Positions 15,679 through 23,606 of a stretch of 32,418 bases of DNA are shown piece after piece. The notes under the pieces were generated by a model. It made no database searches, was not told where the DNA came from, and saw only the letters and a list, made by a program, of their open reading frames with translations. How positions within the stretch are numbered: position 1 is the stretch's first letter; each line of letters begins with the position of its first letter. This stretch comes from an uncultured Enterorhabdus sp. (lineage in GTDB: Bacteria > Actinomycetota > Coriobacteriia > Coriobacteriales > Eggerthellaceae): the NCBI GenBank assembly GCA_947649205.1, contig CANSQM010000028.1, positions 1 through 32,418 of the forward strand. Direction: 5' to 3'. A program made the translations under genes and the position numbers.

Positions 15679-15704
15679 GACGCCAGCCTTTCTTGCACGA
15701 CCCC

Positions 15705-15710
15705 ATTATA
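15705..15710 (-). promoter_or_regulatory. -10 box of the methyltransferase gene
   Basis: A perfect TATAAT runs from 15710 to 15705 on the minus strand, 27 nt before the ATG. The -35 region is weak. Confidence 0.5.
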
Positions 15711-15740
15711 CCCACAGCGCTCCATCCGGAACCCCAAGCA

Positions 15741-15912
15741 GTTTCTGGCTTGAAAATGACGGTTGAGGGCCAAAAATGCCACACAGGGGCCACAACCGTC
15801 AATTTCCAGCCAGGAGCGTCATACCATCGCGCCGTTTTCCCTGGTCGCGTATTACCATGCCCGCGAAAACGGGCACCGCCGGTTCCAAAACCGTTATTTT
15901 CAAGCCAGAAAC
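15741..15912. repeat. Three-copy nested inverted repeat in a 301-bp intergenic region
   Basis: A repeat of about 25 bp occurs at 15741-15765 (+), 15793-15813 (-) and 15889-15912 (-). The outer pair (15741-15764 with 15889-15912) is a 24-bp inverted repeat with one mismatch. The first and second copies also pair (21 bp, two mismatches, core CTGGCT..GAAA.TGACGGTTG) and form a hairpin. Base composition is less GC-rich than the neighbours. No transposase is present, so a non-autonomous element or a regulatory repeat is possible. Confidence 0.7.
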
Positions 15913-15934
15913 CGCCCGAAACACCGCAGACGCG

Positions 15935-15940
15935 TATACT
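15935..15940 (+). promoter_or_regulatory. Possible -10 of the YbjQ-family gene
   Basis: TATACT lies 40 nt before the ATG at 15980, just past the inverted repeat region. No clear -35 is seen. Confidence 0.3.
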
Positions 15941-15979
15941 GGTTGCAGCAAAGCGCGACCTTGAAGAGAAAGGACCGTC

Positions 15980-16303
15980 ATGATTGTCACCACCACGCCC
16001 GCCATCGAGAGATACCGCATCACCGGCTACTACGGCATCGTATTCGGCGAGGTCATCACCGGCATCAACTTCCTGAAGGACTTCGGCGCCGGCATCCGCA
16101 ACCTCGTGGGCGGCCGCTCGGCCGGCTACGAGGAGGAACTCATGCAGGCCCGCAACGAGGCGGTGGCCGAGATGCAACAGCGGGCAGCGGCCCTGGGCGC
16201 TCATGCCATCGTCGGCGTGGATATGGACTACGAGGTGCTGGGCCAGGGCAATATGCTCATGGTGACCGCCTCGGGCACCGCCGTCACCGCAGAGGCGGCG
16301 TAG
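15980..16303 (+). CDS. YbjQ/UPF0145-family protein
   Basis: The 107-residue protein matches the YbjQ family over its whole length: [20 protein letters not shown], a middle helix with [21 protein letters not shown], and the C-terminal block [18 protein letters not shown]. Family members form pentamer-like rings and were once called heavy-metal-binding domains, but the function is not established. AAAGGA lies 6 nt before the ATG. It is a single-gene unit closed by a strong hairpin. Confidence 0.93.
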   Translation: MIVTTTPAIERYRITGYYGIVFGEVITGINFLKDFGAGIRNLVGGRSAGYEEELMQARNEAVAEMQQRAAALGAHAIVGVDMDYEVLGQGNMLMVTASGTAVTAEAA

Positions 16304-16349
16304 CGGGCAGGCACTGCTGGCGTTACAGCCGAAGACACCGCTCGTTCAA

Positions 16350-16385
16350 GGGGGCGCCCGATCAGAAGACCGGGCGCCCCCTTCT
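16350..16385. terminator. Terminator between the convergent YbjQ gene and fdhD
   Basis: An 11-bp perfect stem (16350-16360 with 16371-16381) and 10-nt loop are followed by TTCT on the + strand. The minus side ends in CTTGAAC. It may serve both genes. Confidence 0.7.
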
Positions 16386-16442
16386 CATAGCACCACGGCC
16401 CCCGGGCGTCAGCGGGTGCGAGCAGCGCCGGGGCCTCGGTTA

Positions 16443-17279
16443 TCAGGCGTAGAGGGTGAGGCGCGAGGAGTTCACGTAGCCGGCAAGGGCGATGCCGCGT
16501 CTGCGGGCCTCGCGCACAGCCGCATCGGTGGGACCCGACAGCGACGCCACCGTTCCCACACCGAGGCGCGCGGCCTTGCGCAGCATCTCGCTGCTCACGC
16601 GCCCGGTCGTGGCCAGCAGCATGCCCGCCGTGTCGATGCCGGCCATCAGGCAGTGACCGGCCAGTTTGTCGAAGGTGTTGTGGCGGCCGATGTCCTCGTA
16701 GAGGGCTACCATCTCGCCCGCGCCGTCGAACAGGGCCGAGCAATGGGTACCGCGGGTGGCCGCGTATTCACGGGCCCCCACGCGCATGGCCATAACCGCA
16801 CTGCAAATGCGGTCGGCATCCCCCAGAGCCGGGGCCGGCACCGTTACAGGGAGGGAAGGGGCGCCGGCCCCGGTCGAGGGGGAGGAGCAAAGATGGCCCG
16901 AGGGGGCGGCGAGCGCCGTTCCCCCGAACCCGGAGGTAATCACGGGTGCGACAGGGCGCCGCACCGGATGGGAAAGCGAGAGCCGCACGGTGCGTCGCGC
17001 CGCATCCATATTAAAAGCGAGAATCTCATGCGCGTCGCCGATAACGCCCTCGCTGAACAGAAAGCCGTACACGAGCTCGGAAAGATTTGCATCCGAGCAC
17101 ATGAGCGTGGCAAGCTCGCAGCCATTCGCCACGATGGCCAGCTCGTGCTCGCAGATGACCTCGATGGCCTCGGCGACGGCAACCCCTTTGTCGCAGCAGA
17201 TCACGGAAAAAGAGCTCCGAGGGAAGGCCTCGCGCTCCCCCGCCGCCCGCACCGGGCGGGACTGCACCATACTTTTCAC
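16443..17279 (-). CDS. fdhD: FdhD-family molybdo/tungsto-enzyme maturation protein lacking the cysteine loop
   Basis: FdhD moves sulfur from a cysteine desulfurase to the Mo- or W-bis-pterin cofactor of formate dehydrogenases and relatives. The 278-residue protein has the core blocks YEDIGRHNTFDKLAGHCL and TTGRVSSEMLRKAARLG, and the early LVYGFLFSEGVI segment. In the usual CGxCG sulfurtransferase loop the sequence reads SGFGGTAL (residues 116-123), so Phe118 stands where the essential Cys is expected and the second Cys is also absent. C131 lies shortly after. It is the last gene after an AOR-family enzyme gene, 112 nt away, which suggests that this enzyme is its client. The start may be the GTG at 17279 or the ATG at 17270, both near GAGGGGGAG. 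Confidence 0.9.
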   Translation of the reverse strand: MKSMVQSRPVRAAGEREAFPRSSFSVICCDKGVAVAEAIEVICEHELAIVANGCELATLMCSDANLSELVYGFLFSEGVIGDAHEILAFNMDAARRTVRLSLSHPVRRPVAPVITSGFGGTALAAPSGHLCSSPSTGAGAPSLPVTVPAPALGDADRICSAVMAMRVGAREYAATRGTHCSALFDGAGEMVALYEDIGRHNTFDKLAGHCLMAGIDTAGMLLATTGRVSSEMLRKAARLGVGTVASLSGPTDAAVREARRRGIALAGYVNSSRLTLYA

Positions 17280-17291
17280 GACTCCCCCTCT

Positions 17292-17362
17292 CGAGGGGCG
17301 GCCCGGCCGGCAGGGCCGCTCCGCCCCTCGGTTCCAATCGGGGCGGCCCCAAGGAGCCGCCC
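17292..17362 (-). promoter_or_regulatory. Two hairpins between the AOR gene and fdhD
   Basis: CGAGGGGCGG (17292-17301) pairs with CCGCCCCTCG (17321-17330), and GGGCGGC (17341-17347) with GCCGCCC (17356-17362). Neither has a T tract on the minus strand. They may protect the upstream message end or reduce fdhD expression rather than terminate. Confidence 0.4.
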
Positions 17363-17391
17363 TCGTCCACGCCCGTCAGCGATCGCGGCGG

Positions 17392-19446
17392 TTAGGCCGG
17401 CAGCTTCACCTTGTACTCGTTCACCAGGCGATCGGCGATCTCGGGCACGCCGGCAGCCTCGAAGGTGGAGATCTTCGGCATACCGCTGGCCACATCGAAG
17501 CCCATGACCTCGTACCAGGCGTCGAGCATCTTCTCGTAGTGCTCCTTGGTAAGCCCCGTCTCGGTCTGGTAGAAGCTGTTCTCCAGGTTCTCGGCGGAGT
17601 ACTCCTGGTACACCTCGTCGAACAGCTCGTCGTCGGAGCGGTCGCAGCCCTGGCGCGTCAGGATGGCGCGCTCGAGCAGGAACATGCGGTCGCCGAAGGC
17701 GGCTTCGTCCTCATCGGTGAACTCCTTGCCGGTGACCACCGTGTACAGCTTCTTCGTGATATCGAAGTCGCCGGCGTGATCCTCGGTGTAGTTGGAGTAG
17801 ATGCCCATGGCGCTCATGGCGATGTAGCAGAAGATCAGCGAATCGTCCAAAGACTTGAACTGGTGGTTCCACTTGCAGAACGGGGCGATGTACTCGCTTT
17901 CCCAATCCCAATTGCGGATGTCCTCGTACACCTGGGGCGTGCCGAACAGCTTCGTGGAGTTGCCGTCCACGAGCGCCTGCCACTGATCGGAACCGGGAGG
18001 GAGCAAATCGCCGTTGGAGCCGAACAAGAGGTAGGTCTCGGCGCCGGTGCAGCGGATGTCGGTGGCGTTCAGATTCGAGGTAGCGAAGCGCAGAAGGCCG
18101 GGGGCCAGATAGGCGCCGGGGATGTACCAGCCGCACACGCCGCCGCCGTTGTGCTTGGGGCTGTTGCGGATGCCGCGGATGGCGCGGTAGAAATACTTGG
18201 CCTCGGGCGTGCCGACGAACTCCTCGAGGAAGTAGCGCCAGCCCTTGGCGATGGCCTTGCCCACCTCGGTGGTCTGGTAGGCCACCGAGTACATGAGCTC
18301 GCGGGTGAAGTCCTCAATGCCGAAGTTCGTCCAGTCGATGCCCGTGTTCTCCTCGGTGAGGATGTTGCCGGCCTGGAAGATGGGGTCGAGGCCCTGGAAC
18401 CAGGTGTTGCAGTCGGACAGGCCCAAGCGCTCGTTCAGGGTGAGGCGGCGCATATGGGCGCGGCCCACGTACTCGCCGCAGGCGGCGGACTCGGCGGACA
18501 CGGGAATGGCCTCGGTGCAGCGCAGCTGGCCCAAGCTCATGCCGGAGCCGTCCTTGAAGCGCACGCCGTAGCCGCAGCCGCCCCAGGGGCAGGAGTAGCA
18601 GCCGGTATAGGCGATCTCCAGCTTGCCCTCCGGATCGCGCGCTTCCTTGTACAGATCGGTGTCGGTCAGGGGCAGCGACGCCTGCCAGGAGCCCACATAG
18701 GAGTTAGCCGGAGCCTCGGGACTCGTCTCGTAGAGTTTGCGGCAGCACAGGTTCTGCACGTACTCCACCAGATCGAGCAGACCCTGCGGGTCGGCCACCT
18801 TCACCGAGCCGGAGCCCTGGATGGAAATGGCCTTGAGGTTCTTCGAGCCCATGACGGCGCCGAAGGAGCCCATGCCCGTGGCCGAGGACTCATCGGAGAG
18901 GATGGTGGAGAACATGGACATGTGCTCACCGGCGGGCCCGATGGAGGCGATTTTCGCCTTGTTGCCGGAGCGGCGGTACAGCTCGTTCTGCACGGCGAAA
19001 TTGTCCATGCCCCACAGATCGCGGGCGTCGCGGATCTCGGCGATGTCGTCGTTGATGTAGAAGTACACCGGATAGGGCGCCTTGCCCTTGAAGATAATGC
19101 CGTCGTAGCCGGCGAACTTCATCTCCGGCGCGAAGGAGCTGCCGAAGCTGGAGCGGGCGAAGGAGCCGGTGTCGGGATAACCGGCCGGCGATACGGCCTG
19201 CACGAAGGTGCGGCCGCCGTCGAGCATGGTGCCGGTAACGGGTCCGGTGAGGAAGGTAAGCACATTCTCGGGGTCCAGCGCGCCGGCGGAGGGGTCGCAC
19301 TCGGCCCACTGGATGATGGAGCCGAGGCCGCGGCCGCCGATCCACTTGTCCAGATCGTAGGTGTCGGTCGGAATCTTCTCGACGGTCATGTTGGTCAAGT
19401 CGACCTTCAGCAGGGTACCGACGTACCCGTAGTATTCATCTGCCAT
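17392..19446 (-). CDS. Aldehyde:ferredoxin oxidoreductase (AOR) family tungsten/molybdenum enzyme
   Basis: The 684-residue protein has the AOR N domain (GYVGTLLKVDLTNMTVEKI, GGRGLGSIIQWAE, GPVTGTMLDGGR), the cofactor segments IGPAGEH (169-175) and GMGSFGAVMGSKNLKAI (191-207), and the cluster ligands C283, C286, C291 and C540 (DDSLIFC). AOR enzymes hold a bis-pterin W or Mo and one [4Fe-4S] cluster and oxidise aldehydes or reduce acids; the substrate here is unknown. The cysteine spacing CxxCx4C has one residue more than the CxxCx3C of classical AOR. There is no signal peptide of its own. GAGGAG lies 6 nt before the ATG. It sits 48 bp after the Tat-type ferredoxin subunit gene, an arrangement like E. 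coli YdhY/YdhV. Confidence 0.93.
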   Translation of the reverse strand: MADEYYGYVGTLLKVDLTNMTVEKIPTDTYDLDKWIGGRGLGSIIQWAECDPSAGALDPENVLTFLTGPVTGTMLDGGRTFVQAVSPAGYPDTGSFARSSFGSSFAPEMKFAGYDGIIFKGKAPYPVYFYINDDIAEIRDARDLWGMDNFAVQNELYRRSGNKAKIASIGPAGEHMSMFSTILSDESSATGMGSFGAVMGSKNLKAISIQGSGSVKVADPQGLLDLVEYVQNLCCRKLYETSPEAPANSYVGSWQASLPLTDTDLYKEARDPEGKLEIAYTGCYSCPWGGCGYGVRFKDGSGMSLGQLRCTEAIPVSAESAACGEYVGRAHMRRLTLNERLGLSDCNTWFQGLDPIFQAGNILTEENTGIDWTNFGIEDFTRELMYSVAYQTTEVGKAIAKGWRYFLEEFVGTPEAKYFYRAIRGIRNSPKHNGGGVCGWYIPGAYLAPGLLRFATSNLNATDIRCTGAETYLLFGSNGDLLPPGSDQWQALVDGNSTKLFGTPQVYEDIRNWDWESEYIAPFCKWNHQFKSLDDSLIFCYIAMSAMGIYSNYTEDHAGDFDITKKLYTVVTGKEFTDEDEAAFGDRMFLLERAILTRQGCDRSDDELFDEVYQEYSAENLENSFYQTETGLTKEHYEKMLDAWYEVMGFDVASGMPKISTFEAAGVPEIADRLVNEYKVKLPA

Positions 19447-19494
19447 GGAAATCTCCTCAGATAGAATCGATGCGAACGATGCGGTGCGGGCGGT

Positions 19495-20496
19495 CTAGTA
19501 CTCCTCGTCGACGCCCTTGACCCAGTAGCTGATGTCGCCCACAAGCACGACCTCGGCGATTTTGGAGGGGTCGTCGATGGCGAAACTGAACTCGAGAGGC
19601 AGATGCTCGTGAATGGACATGCACCACATATGCTCCTCGCTGGAGCCGAGCACATTGCCCGAGGCATCCTTGAAGTCGCAGTGCATCTTCACGCGAAGGT
19701 CGGCGCCATCGGAAGACGTGACCTGGCCCTTCACCTGCACGCCGCCGTCGGCGGCCACAAGCGCCCAGTCCTGCTCGTCCATGGCCTTGCCAGCATGGGG
19801 GCCGGTGTACTCCTTCGTAAACGTAACGCCCTCGAGCGCCCCTTCGGTAGCCTTCTCGACGTAATCGTCGATGCCAGGGCGCACCACGGTGTACTCCTCC
19901 CAGGACAGCTGGGACGCGCCGAGCGGGCAGCGCTTGACGCACATGGGGTCACCGCCGCACAGATCGCACTTGAAGCAGGTGTTCGTCTCGGAGTTGTACT
20001 TGATGCGCGAGGCGGCCGGCGCGAACACACAGGCGTTCAGGCAGGTCTGGCAGCCTACGCACACGTCCTGATCGATGACGCGGGCGCCGGTGCTCTCGTC
20101 CACATGCAGCGCGCCTGTGGGACAGGCGGCCAGGCAGCGGGCATCGTCGCACTGCTGGCAGTACAGCACGTCGGTGAGATAGGCCTGCTGCACGTCAGTC
20201 AGCACCGTGTTGCGCGCCAGACGCGGGTTGATCAGCTGCTCGTGGGACAGCACACAGGTCAGCTCACAGGTGCGGCAGCCGCTGCAGATGTACTGCTGGT
20301 GCACCACATGTCCCTTGGCCTTGGCAACCTCGCCCGTCTCGGCCAGATCTCCCTTGCCGGACGGCGCGCAGCCGGCCAGCATGCCGCCCATGACGGCGGC
20401 GCCGGCGAGAATACCGCCGCCGGTGAGGAACCCTCGGCGCGAGACGCCGACGGCCTGCTCCCCGCAGGCAGCGGTCTCTTCGATGGTCTTGCTCAT
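19495..20496 (-). CDS. Tat-exported lipoprotein ferredoxin subunit with four [4Fe-4S] clusters
   Basis: The 333-residue protein carries a Tat signal (SRRGFLTGG, 19-27) that runs into a lipobox (MLAGC, Cys43), so it is probably a Tat lipoprotein outside the membrane. Four cluster motifs follow as in NrfC/DmsB-like subunits: C71-C74-C77-C81, C113-C116-C121-C125P, C146-C149-C152-C156 and C174-C177-C186-C190P, with C180 extra. Residues from about 225 to the end form a separate, probably beta-rich domain with no motif that I recognise. It would pass electrons between the AOR-family partner encoded next and a membrane carrier. The ATG at 20496 follows AGAGG by 5 nt. It is the first gene of the unit. 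Confidence 0.92.
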   Translation of the reverse strand: MSKTIEETAACGEQAVGVSRRGFLTGGGILAGAAVMGGMLAGCAPSGKGDLAETGEVAKAKGHVVHQQYICSGCRTCELTCVLSHEQLINPRLARNTVLTDVQQAYLTDVLYCQQCDDARCLAACPTGALHVDESTGARVIDQDVCVGCQTCLNACVFAPAASRIKYNSETNTCFKCDLCGGDPMCVKRCPLGASQLSWEEYTVVRPGIDDYVEKATEGALEGVTFTKEYTGPHAGKAMDEQDWALVAADGGVQVKGQVTSSDGADLRVKMHCDFKDASGNVLGSSEEHMWCMSIHEHLPLEFSFAIDDPSKIAEVVLVGDISYWVKGVDEEY

Positions 20497-20782
20497 GTAA
20501 CCTCTCCCCTCTCCTGGGTAGAATTGCCTTGCGCGGCAAGGCCTTGGTCCCTCGACGGGGCCAGCCCTGTCGCATGGCGTCATTCTAGGAGGGCCTGCAC
20601 TGGGAAAAGGTGCCCTGTCCACCAACTTCCCCGCTCGCTTTGTGACAGACGCAACAATTAAACCGCCGTACATTGTGTAAAGTACACCACAGAGGAGGTT
20701 TCCCCTTTTGGGGAAGGACAACGCGCGGCGCTCCCGTACCATATAGGGTGTTGAGAGCGACGAGGAGGGAACTGAGGGGACT
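20497..20782. promoter_or_regulatory. Divergent control region between the AOR unit and the Crp/Fnr gene
   Basis: The 286-bp region holds a perfect inverted repeat GTGTA-AAG-TACAC (20675-20687), a good candidate operator for a Crp/Fnr-type dimer. A second palindrome, TTCCCC-TTTT-GGGGAA, lies at 20700-20715. TATAGG (20742-20747) is a weak -10 for the + strand gene. I see no clear promoter for the minus unit. Confidence 0.5.
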
Positions 20783-21538
20783 GTGAGGCTGAGAGATTTC
20801 CAACGGGCCGAGGAGTCCGTCATCACCCACTGCCCGGCGAGACGCCTGTGCCCCGTGGGGCTCGTGTGCGGCCGCGGCAACGAGGAGGGCAAGCTCATGC
20901 CCACCGTCATGGAGTTCGACAAGGCGGACCTGCTGTGGACCGACCACCGCTATGAGCGCCATGTGTTCATCGTGCGCGAGGGCGTGCTCTCGTGCATGGC
21001 CCACGTCGATCCCGACGGCGAGGCCCCCTTCACGTTGTACGGGGCCGGCATCGGCGTGGGCATCGCCGATTTGTACGTACCCCACGCCAACGCGAGCACC
21101 TACCATCTGCACGCTATCGTCCCGGGCCGCATCTGCTCGCTGCCCGCAAAGGCGCTCAAGCGGCACCTGGAAGCCCTCGGCGGTGATATTCAGCAGAAGA
21201 TCCTGGCCGCATCCCTGTACAACCAGTCAACCGGCGCACTGTTCCAATCGATGATCTCGTCGCGGCCCTTGCTATGCCACCGCCTTGCCATGTTGCTGCT
21301 GTGTTTGGAGACCCTGGCCGCGCGCGGCGGAACGCGCCCCGACGCTCTGCGCGTCACCCACGACGAGCTGGCCAGCCGTGTGCTCTCCGACCGCGCCTCG
21401 GTGACGAGGGCGCTCCACCAAATGGAGGGACAGGGCCTTGTCGAGCTGGGCTACCGATCGGTACGCATAACCGACATCCTGCGCGAGAGCGATCCCGAAT
21501 GGGTAGCCCTCTGCGAGACCTTCAGCTGCGTGAGGTAG
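20783..21538 (+). CDS. Crp/Fnr-family regulator with N-terminal cysteines
   Basis: The 251-residue regulator has a cyclic-nucleotide-binding-like sensor domain (about 35-150) and a C-terminal Crp-type winged helix: LRVTHDELASRVLSDRASVTRALHQMEGQGLVEL, then the wing GYRSVRITD. The N-terminus carries C17, C23 and C29 (C-x5-C-x5-C), with C71 further on. Three N-terminal Cys plus one internal Cys is the count used by FNR for an oxygen-sensing [4Fe-4S] cluster, though the spacing differs. Redox sensing is therefore inferred. The start is taken as GTG at 20783, but GAGGGG lies only 3 nt before it, so the start is uncertain. It is divergent from the ferredoxin-AOR-fdhD unit, its probable target. Confidence 0.88.
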   Translation: MRLRDFQRAEESVITHCPARRLCPVGLVCGRGNEEGKLMPTVMEFDKADLLWTDHRYERHVFIVREGVLSCMAHVDPDGEAPFTLYGAGIGVGIADLYVPHANASTYHLHAIVPGRICSLPAKALKRHLEALGGDIQQKILAASLYNQSTGALFQSMISSRPLLCHRLAMLLLCLETLAARGGTRPDALRVTHDELASRVLSDRASVTRALHQMEGQGLVELGYRSVRITDILRESDPEWVALCETFSCVR

Positions 21539-21650
21539 GGCTATTCACTTTCGGGCAAGATCTCGGCCTTGGCGCAGACCGCCTTCAGCCGACGGGGAGA
21601 TGGTCGGCCTCAAGACCGCACGACCCCTCCAACAGGGGCGAGGCAGCCTG

Positions 21651-22967
21651 CTACTCCCTCTCGGCCTCTACCTTCGCGGCCGATTCTAGCATAGTGGAAA
21701 GCCCGTATGGGCTGCCGTAGCGCACAGCAGTGACCTCGGCCATGATGGACAGGGCGATTTCCGCCGGCTCGCGACCGCGCAGATCGAGCCCGATGGGACC
21801 GTAGATGCGGCCGATCTGCCCATCGGTCGCGCCCTCCTCCTTGAGCGCCCGCCAGCGGGCCCACTGGGTGGTGGACCGCCCGAGCGAGCCGATGTAGAAG
21901 GCCGGCGAATCGAAGGCGGCCATAAGCGCCGGCACGTCGATCTTCGGGTCGTGGGTAAGGGCGCACACGGCCGTGCTCGCCGTGAGGGAAATATCGCGGA
22001 ATGCCTCCTGGGGCCAGGCGTGCACGAGCTCGTCCACGGCCGGGAAGCGCTCATCAGTAGCAAAGATGCCCCGCGGGTCGATAACCACGGTGCGCCAGCC
22101 CAGCACATGCGCGATCTCGCACAGGCGCACGGCGATGTGCACGCCGCCGATGCAGACGAGCTGCGGCTTGGACGCCACGCGGGCGAAGAACCAGTCCAGG
22201 CCGCTCCCAACGATATGGCCCGTGCTCGTTGTGCGGGGACGGGCGGCCACGGCGCCAGCCACCGACGCGAGGACCCGATCATCAGCCGCGCCGGCCGGCA
22301 CGATGAGGGCCAGATCGGCGCGCTCGGGCACAGCGGCCAGGGCAAGTCCTGCCGCCTGCGCGCCGCCGGCAAATGAGAGCGCCGCTTCGGCGGCCGCGCG
22401 ATCGGCTACGAGGAAGGAGAGCCCCACGAAGGGGGCGCCGCTCTCGGAGCTGTCCGCCGATGCTGGGGAGGGAGCGGCGTCGCGGACAGCTCCGAGAGCA
22501 GGTTCCGCATCGGGCGCGGGGACACAGGCGGCCGCAGGTGCGACGCTCGCGCCATCCGCCCCGGGCTCGGCGCTGATCGCAACCTCCTCCACCGCCGTCA
22601 CACGCACATAGTCGGCGTCGGCAGCGATGAGAGCGTCCTCGCAGGCGAACAGCGCCCCGTCCAGTACAGACACGAACACCTCGATGTTGCCCCCGCACGA
22701 CAGGCCCACTTCCTGGGCCCGCCGCGTGGAGGCGTGGAACTTCTCCAGGGAGGAGAGATGCCCGTCCAGGCAATCGAGCGCCACCTGGGCGATGGCGCCC
22801 TCGATGCAGCCGCCCGATACCGATCCGGCAATGCGCCCGTCGGCCGTGACGGCCATGCAGGCGCCGGGCGTGCGGGGCGATGATCCCCAGGTCTTGGTCA
22901 CCTGGGCCAAGGCCACGCTCTCGCCCGCCGCAAGCCAACGGCGCACGTCATCTCGAATCTCGCGCAT
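21651..22967 (-). CDS. XdhC/CoxI-family molybdenum hydroxylase maturation protein
   Basis: XdhC proteins bind Mo cofactor, see to its sulfuration and insert it into xanthine dehydrogenase-type enzymes. This 438-residue protein has the N-terminal block ALAQVTKTWGSSPRTPGACMAV and GSVSGGCIEGAI (about 19-55), the Cys-rich AQEVGLSCGGNIEVFV, and a C-terminal Rossmann domain with VCIGGVHIAVRLCEIAHVLGW, DPR, CALTHDPKID, YIGSLGR and RIYGPIGLDLRGREPAEIALSI. An Ala/Pro-rich segment of about 50 residues (130-185) links the parts and is longer than usual. GGAGGAG lies 4-6 nt before the ATG. It closes the six-gene hydroxylase operon, as paoD closes paoABCD in E. coli. Confidence 0.93.
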   Translation of the reverse strand: MREIRDDVRRWLAAGESVALAQVTKTWGSSPRTPGACMAVTADGRIAGSVSGGCIEGAIAQVALDCLDGHLSSLEKFHASTRRAQEVGLSCGGNIEVFVSVLDGALFACEDALIAADADYVRVTAVEEVAISAEPGADGASVAPAAACVPAPDAEPALGAVRDAAPSPASADSSESGAPFVGLSFLVADRAAAEAALSFAGGAQAAGLALAAVPERADLALIVPAGAADDRVLASVAGAVAARPRTTSTGHIVGSGLDWFFARVASKPQLVCIGGVHIAVRLCEIAHVLGWRTVVIDPRGIFATDERFPAVDELVHAWPQEAFRDISLTASTAVCALTHDPKIDVPALMAAFDSPAFYIGSLGRSTTQWARWRALKEEGATDGQIGRIYGPIGLDLRGREPAEIALSIMAEVTAVRYGSPYGLSTMLESAAKVEAERE

Positions 22968-23054
22968 CTTCTCCTCCTCAAATCTCTAGCAACACCCACC
23001 AGTTCGCCCAAGGAAGCCAGTGGGCGCCTGCCGCCCCATTGGGACAAGCAGAGC

Positions 23055-23555
23055 CTAAATCTCGTGGCAGGTGAGGCACTCCTCGTCGGCCAGGTTCTGG
23101 TCCGCGTGGCTTCGGGGCACCTGCGTGCCGGAACCCGAGCCGTCGGCGGTATGGCAGCTCGTGCACGCCGCGCCGTTGCCCTCGCCGTGCACCACCTCGG
23201 GAATGTCGCAGGCAATGCCATAGACAGGCACGTACTCGCCTTCGGAGTAGTCGGTGACGCCCTCCAGGGGCTCCAGGTTCTGGGACACCACGGCCCCGGC
23301 GGCACCGCCGGCGATGCGCTCCTGCTGGAGCTGCTCCTCCTCGGAACCCTCGATACCCGCGCCGCCCGTGACCTCGGCCTCGACGGAGGGATCGTAGGGG
23401 GTGTACTCGCCCCGCACCACCATGTCGTTGGAGGCAAGCCCATCGCTCGGGGCGGCCTCCTGAGCCTGGGGCGCGCAACCTGCCACCAGACCCGTCAGGG
23501 CCACGGCGCACACCGCAAGTCCGACGGCCCCCTTCCTGTATGTGTTCTTTCTCAT
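23055..23555 (-). CDS. Diheme c-type cytochrome lipoprotein
   Basis: The 166-residue precursor has a lipoprotein signal (LVAGC, Cys27) and two heme c motifs near the C-terminus: C131TSCH135 and C160LTCH164, the second only two residues from the end. H123 and H150 precede the motifs and could be distal ligands. Residues 30-115 are acidic and probably a flexible tether. Heme is attached outside the membrane, so the protein sits on the outer face of the cytoplasmic membrane. Its place in the operon suggests that it takes electrons from the hydroxylase complex or links it to the quinone pool. The ATG at 23555 has AAGGAG 6 nt upstream; a longer start at 23594 has no such site. Confidence 0.88.
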   Translation of the reverse strand: MRKNTYRKGAVGLAVCAVALTGLVAGCAPQAQEAAPSDGLASNDMVVRGEYTPYDPSVEAEVTGGAGIEGSEEEQLQQERIAGGAAGAVVSQNLEPLEGVTDYSEGEYVPVYGIACDIPEVVHGEGNGAACTSCHTADGSGSGTQVPRSHADQNLADEECLTCHEI

Positions 23556-23606
23556 ATCTCGCTCCTTCATCCACCGCGCCTTCAAGGCGCGCAACGAACA
23601 GGTTCC

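Noticed and set aside
15763..16452. Open frames crossing the nested repeats and the YbjQ gene
   Set aside because: They overlap a conserved gene in another frame and include repeat sequence. None has a ribosome site.
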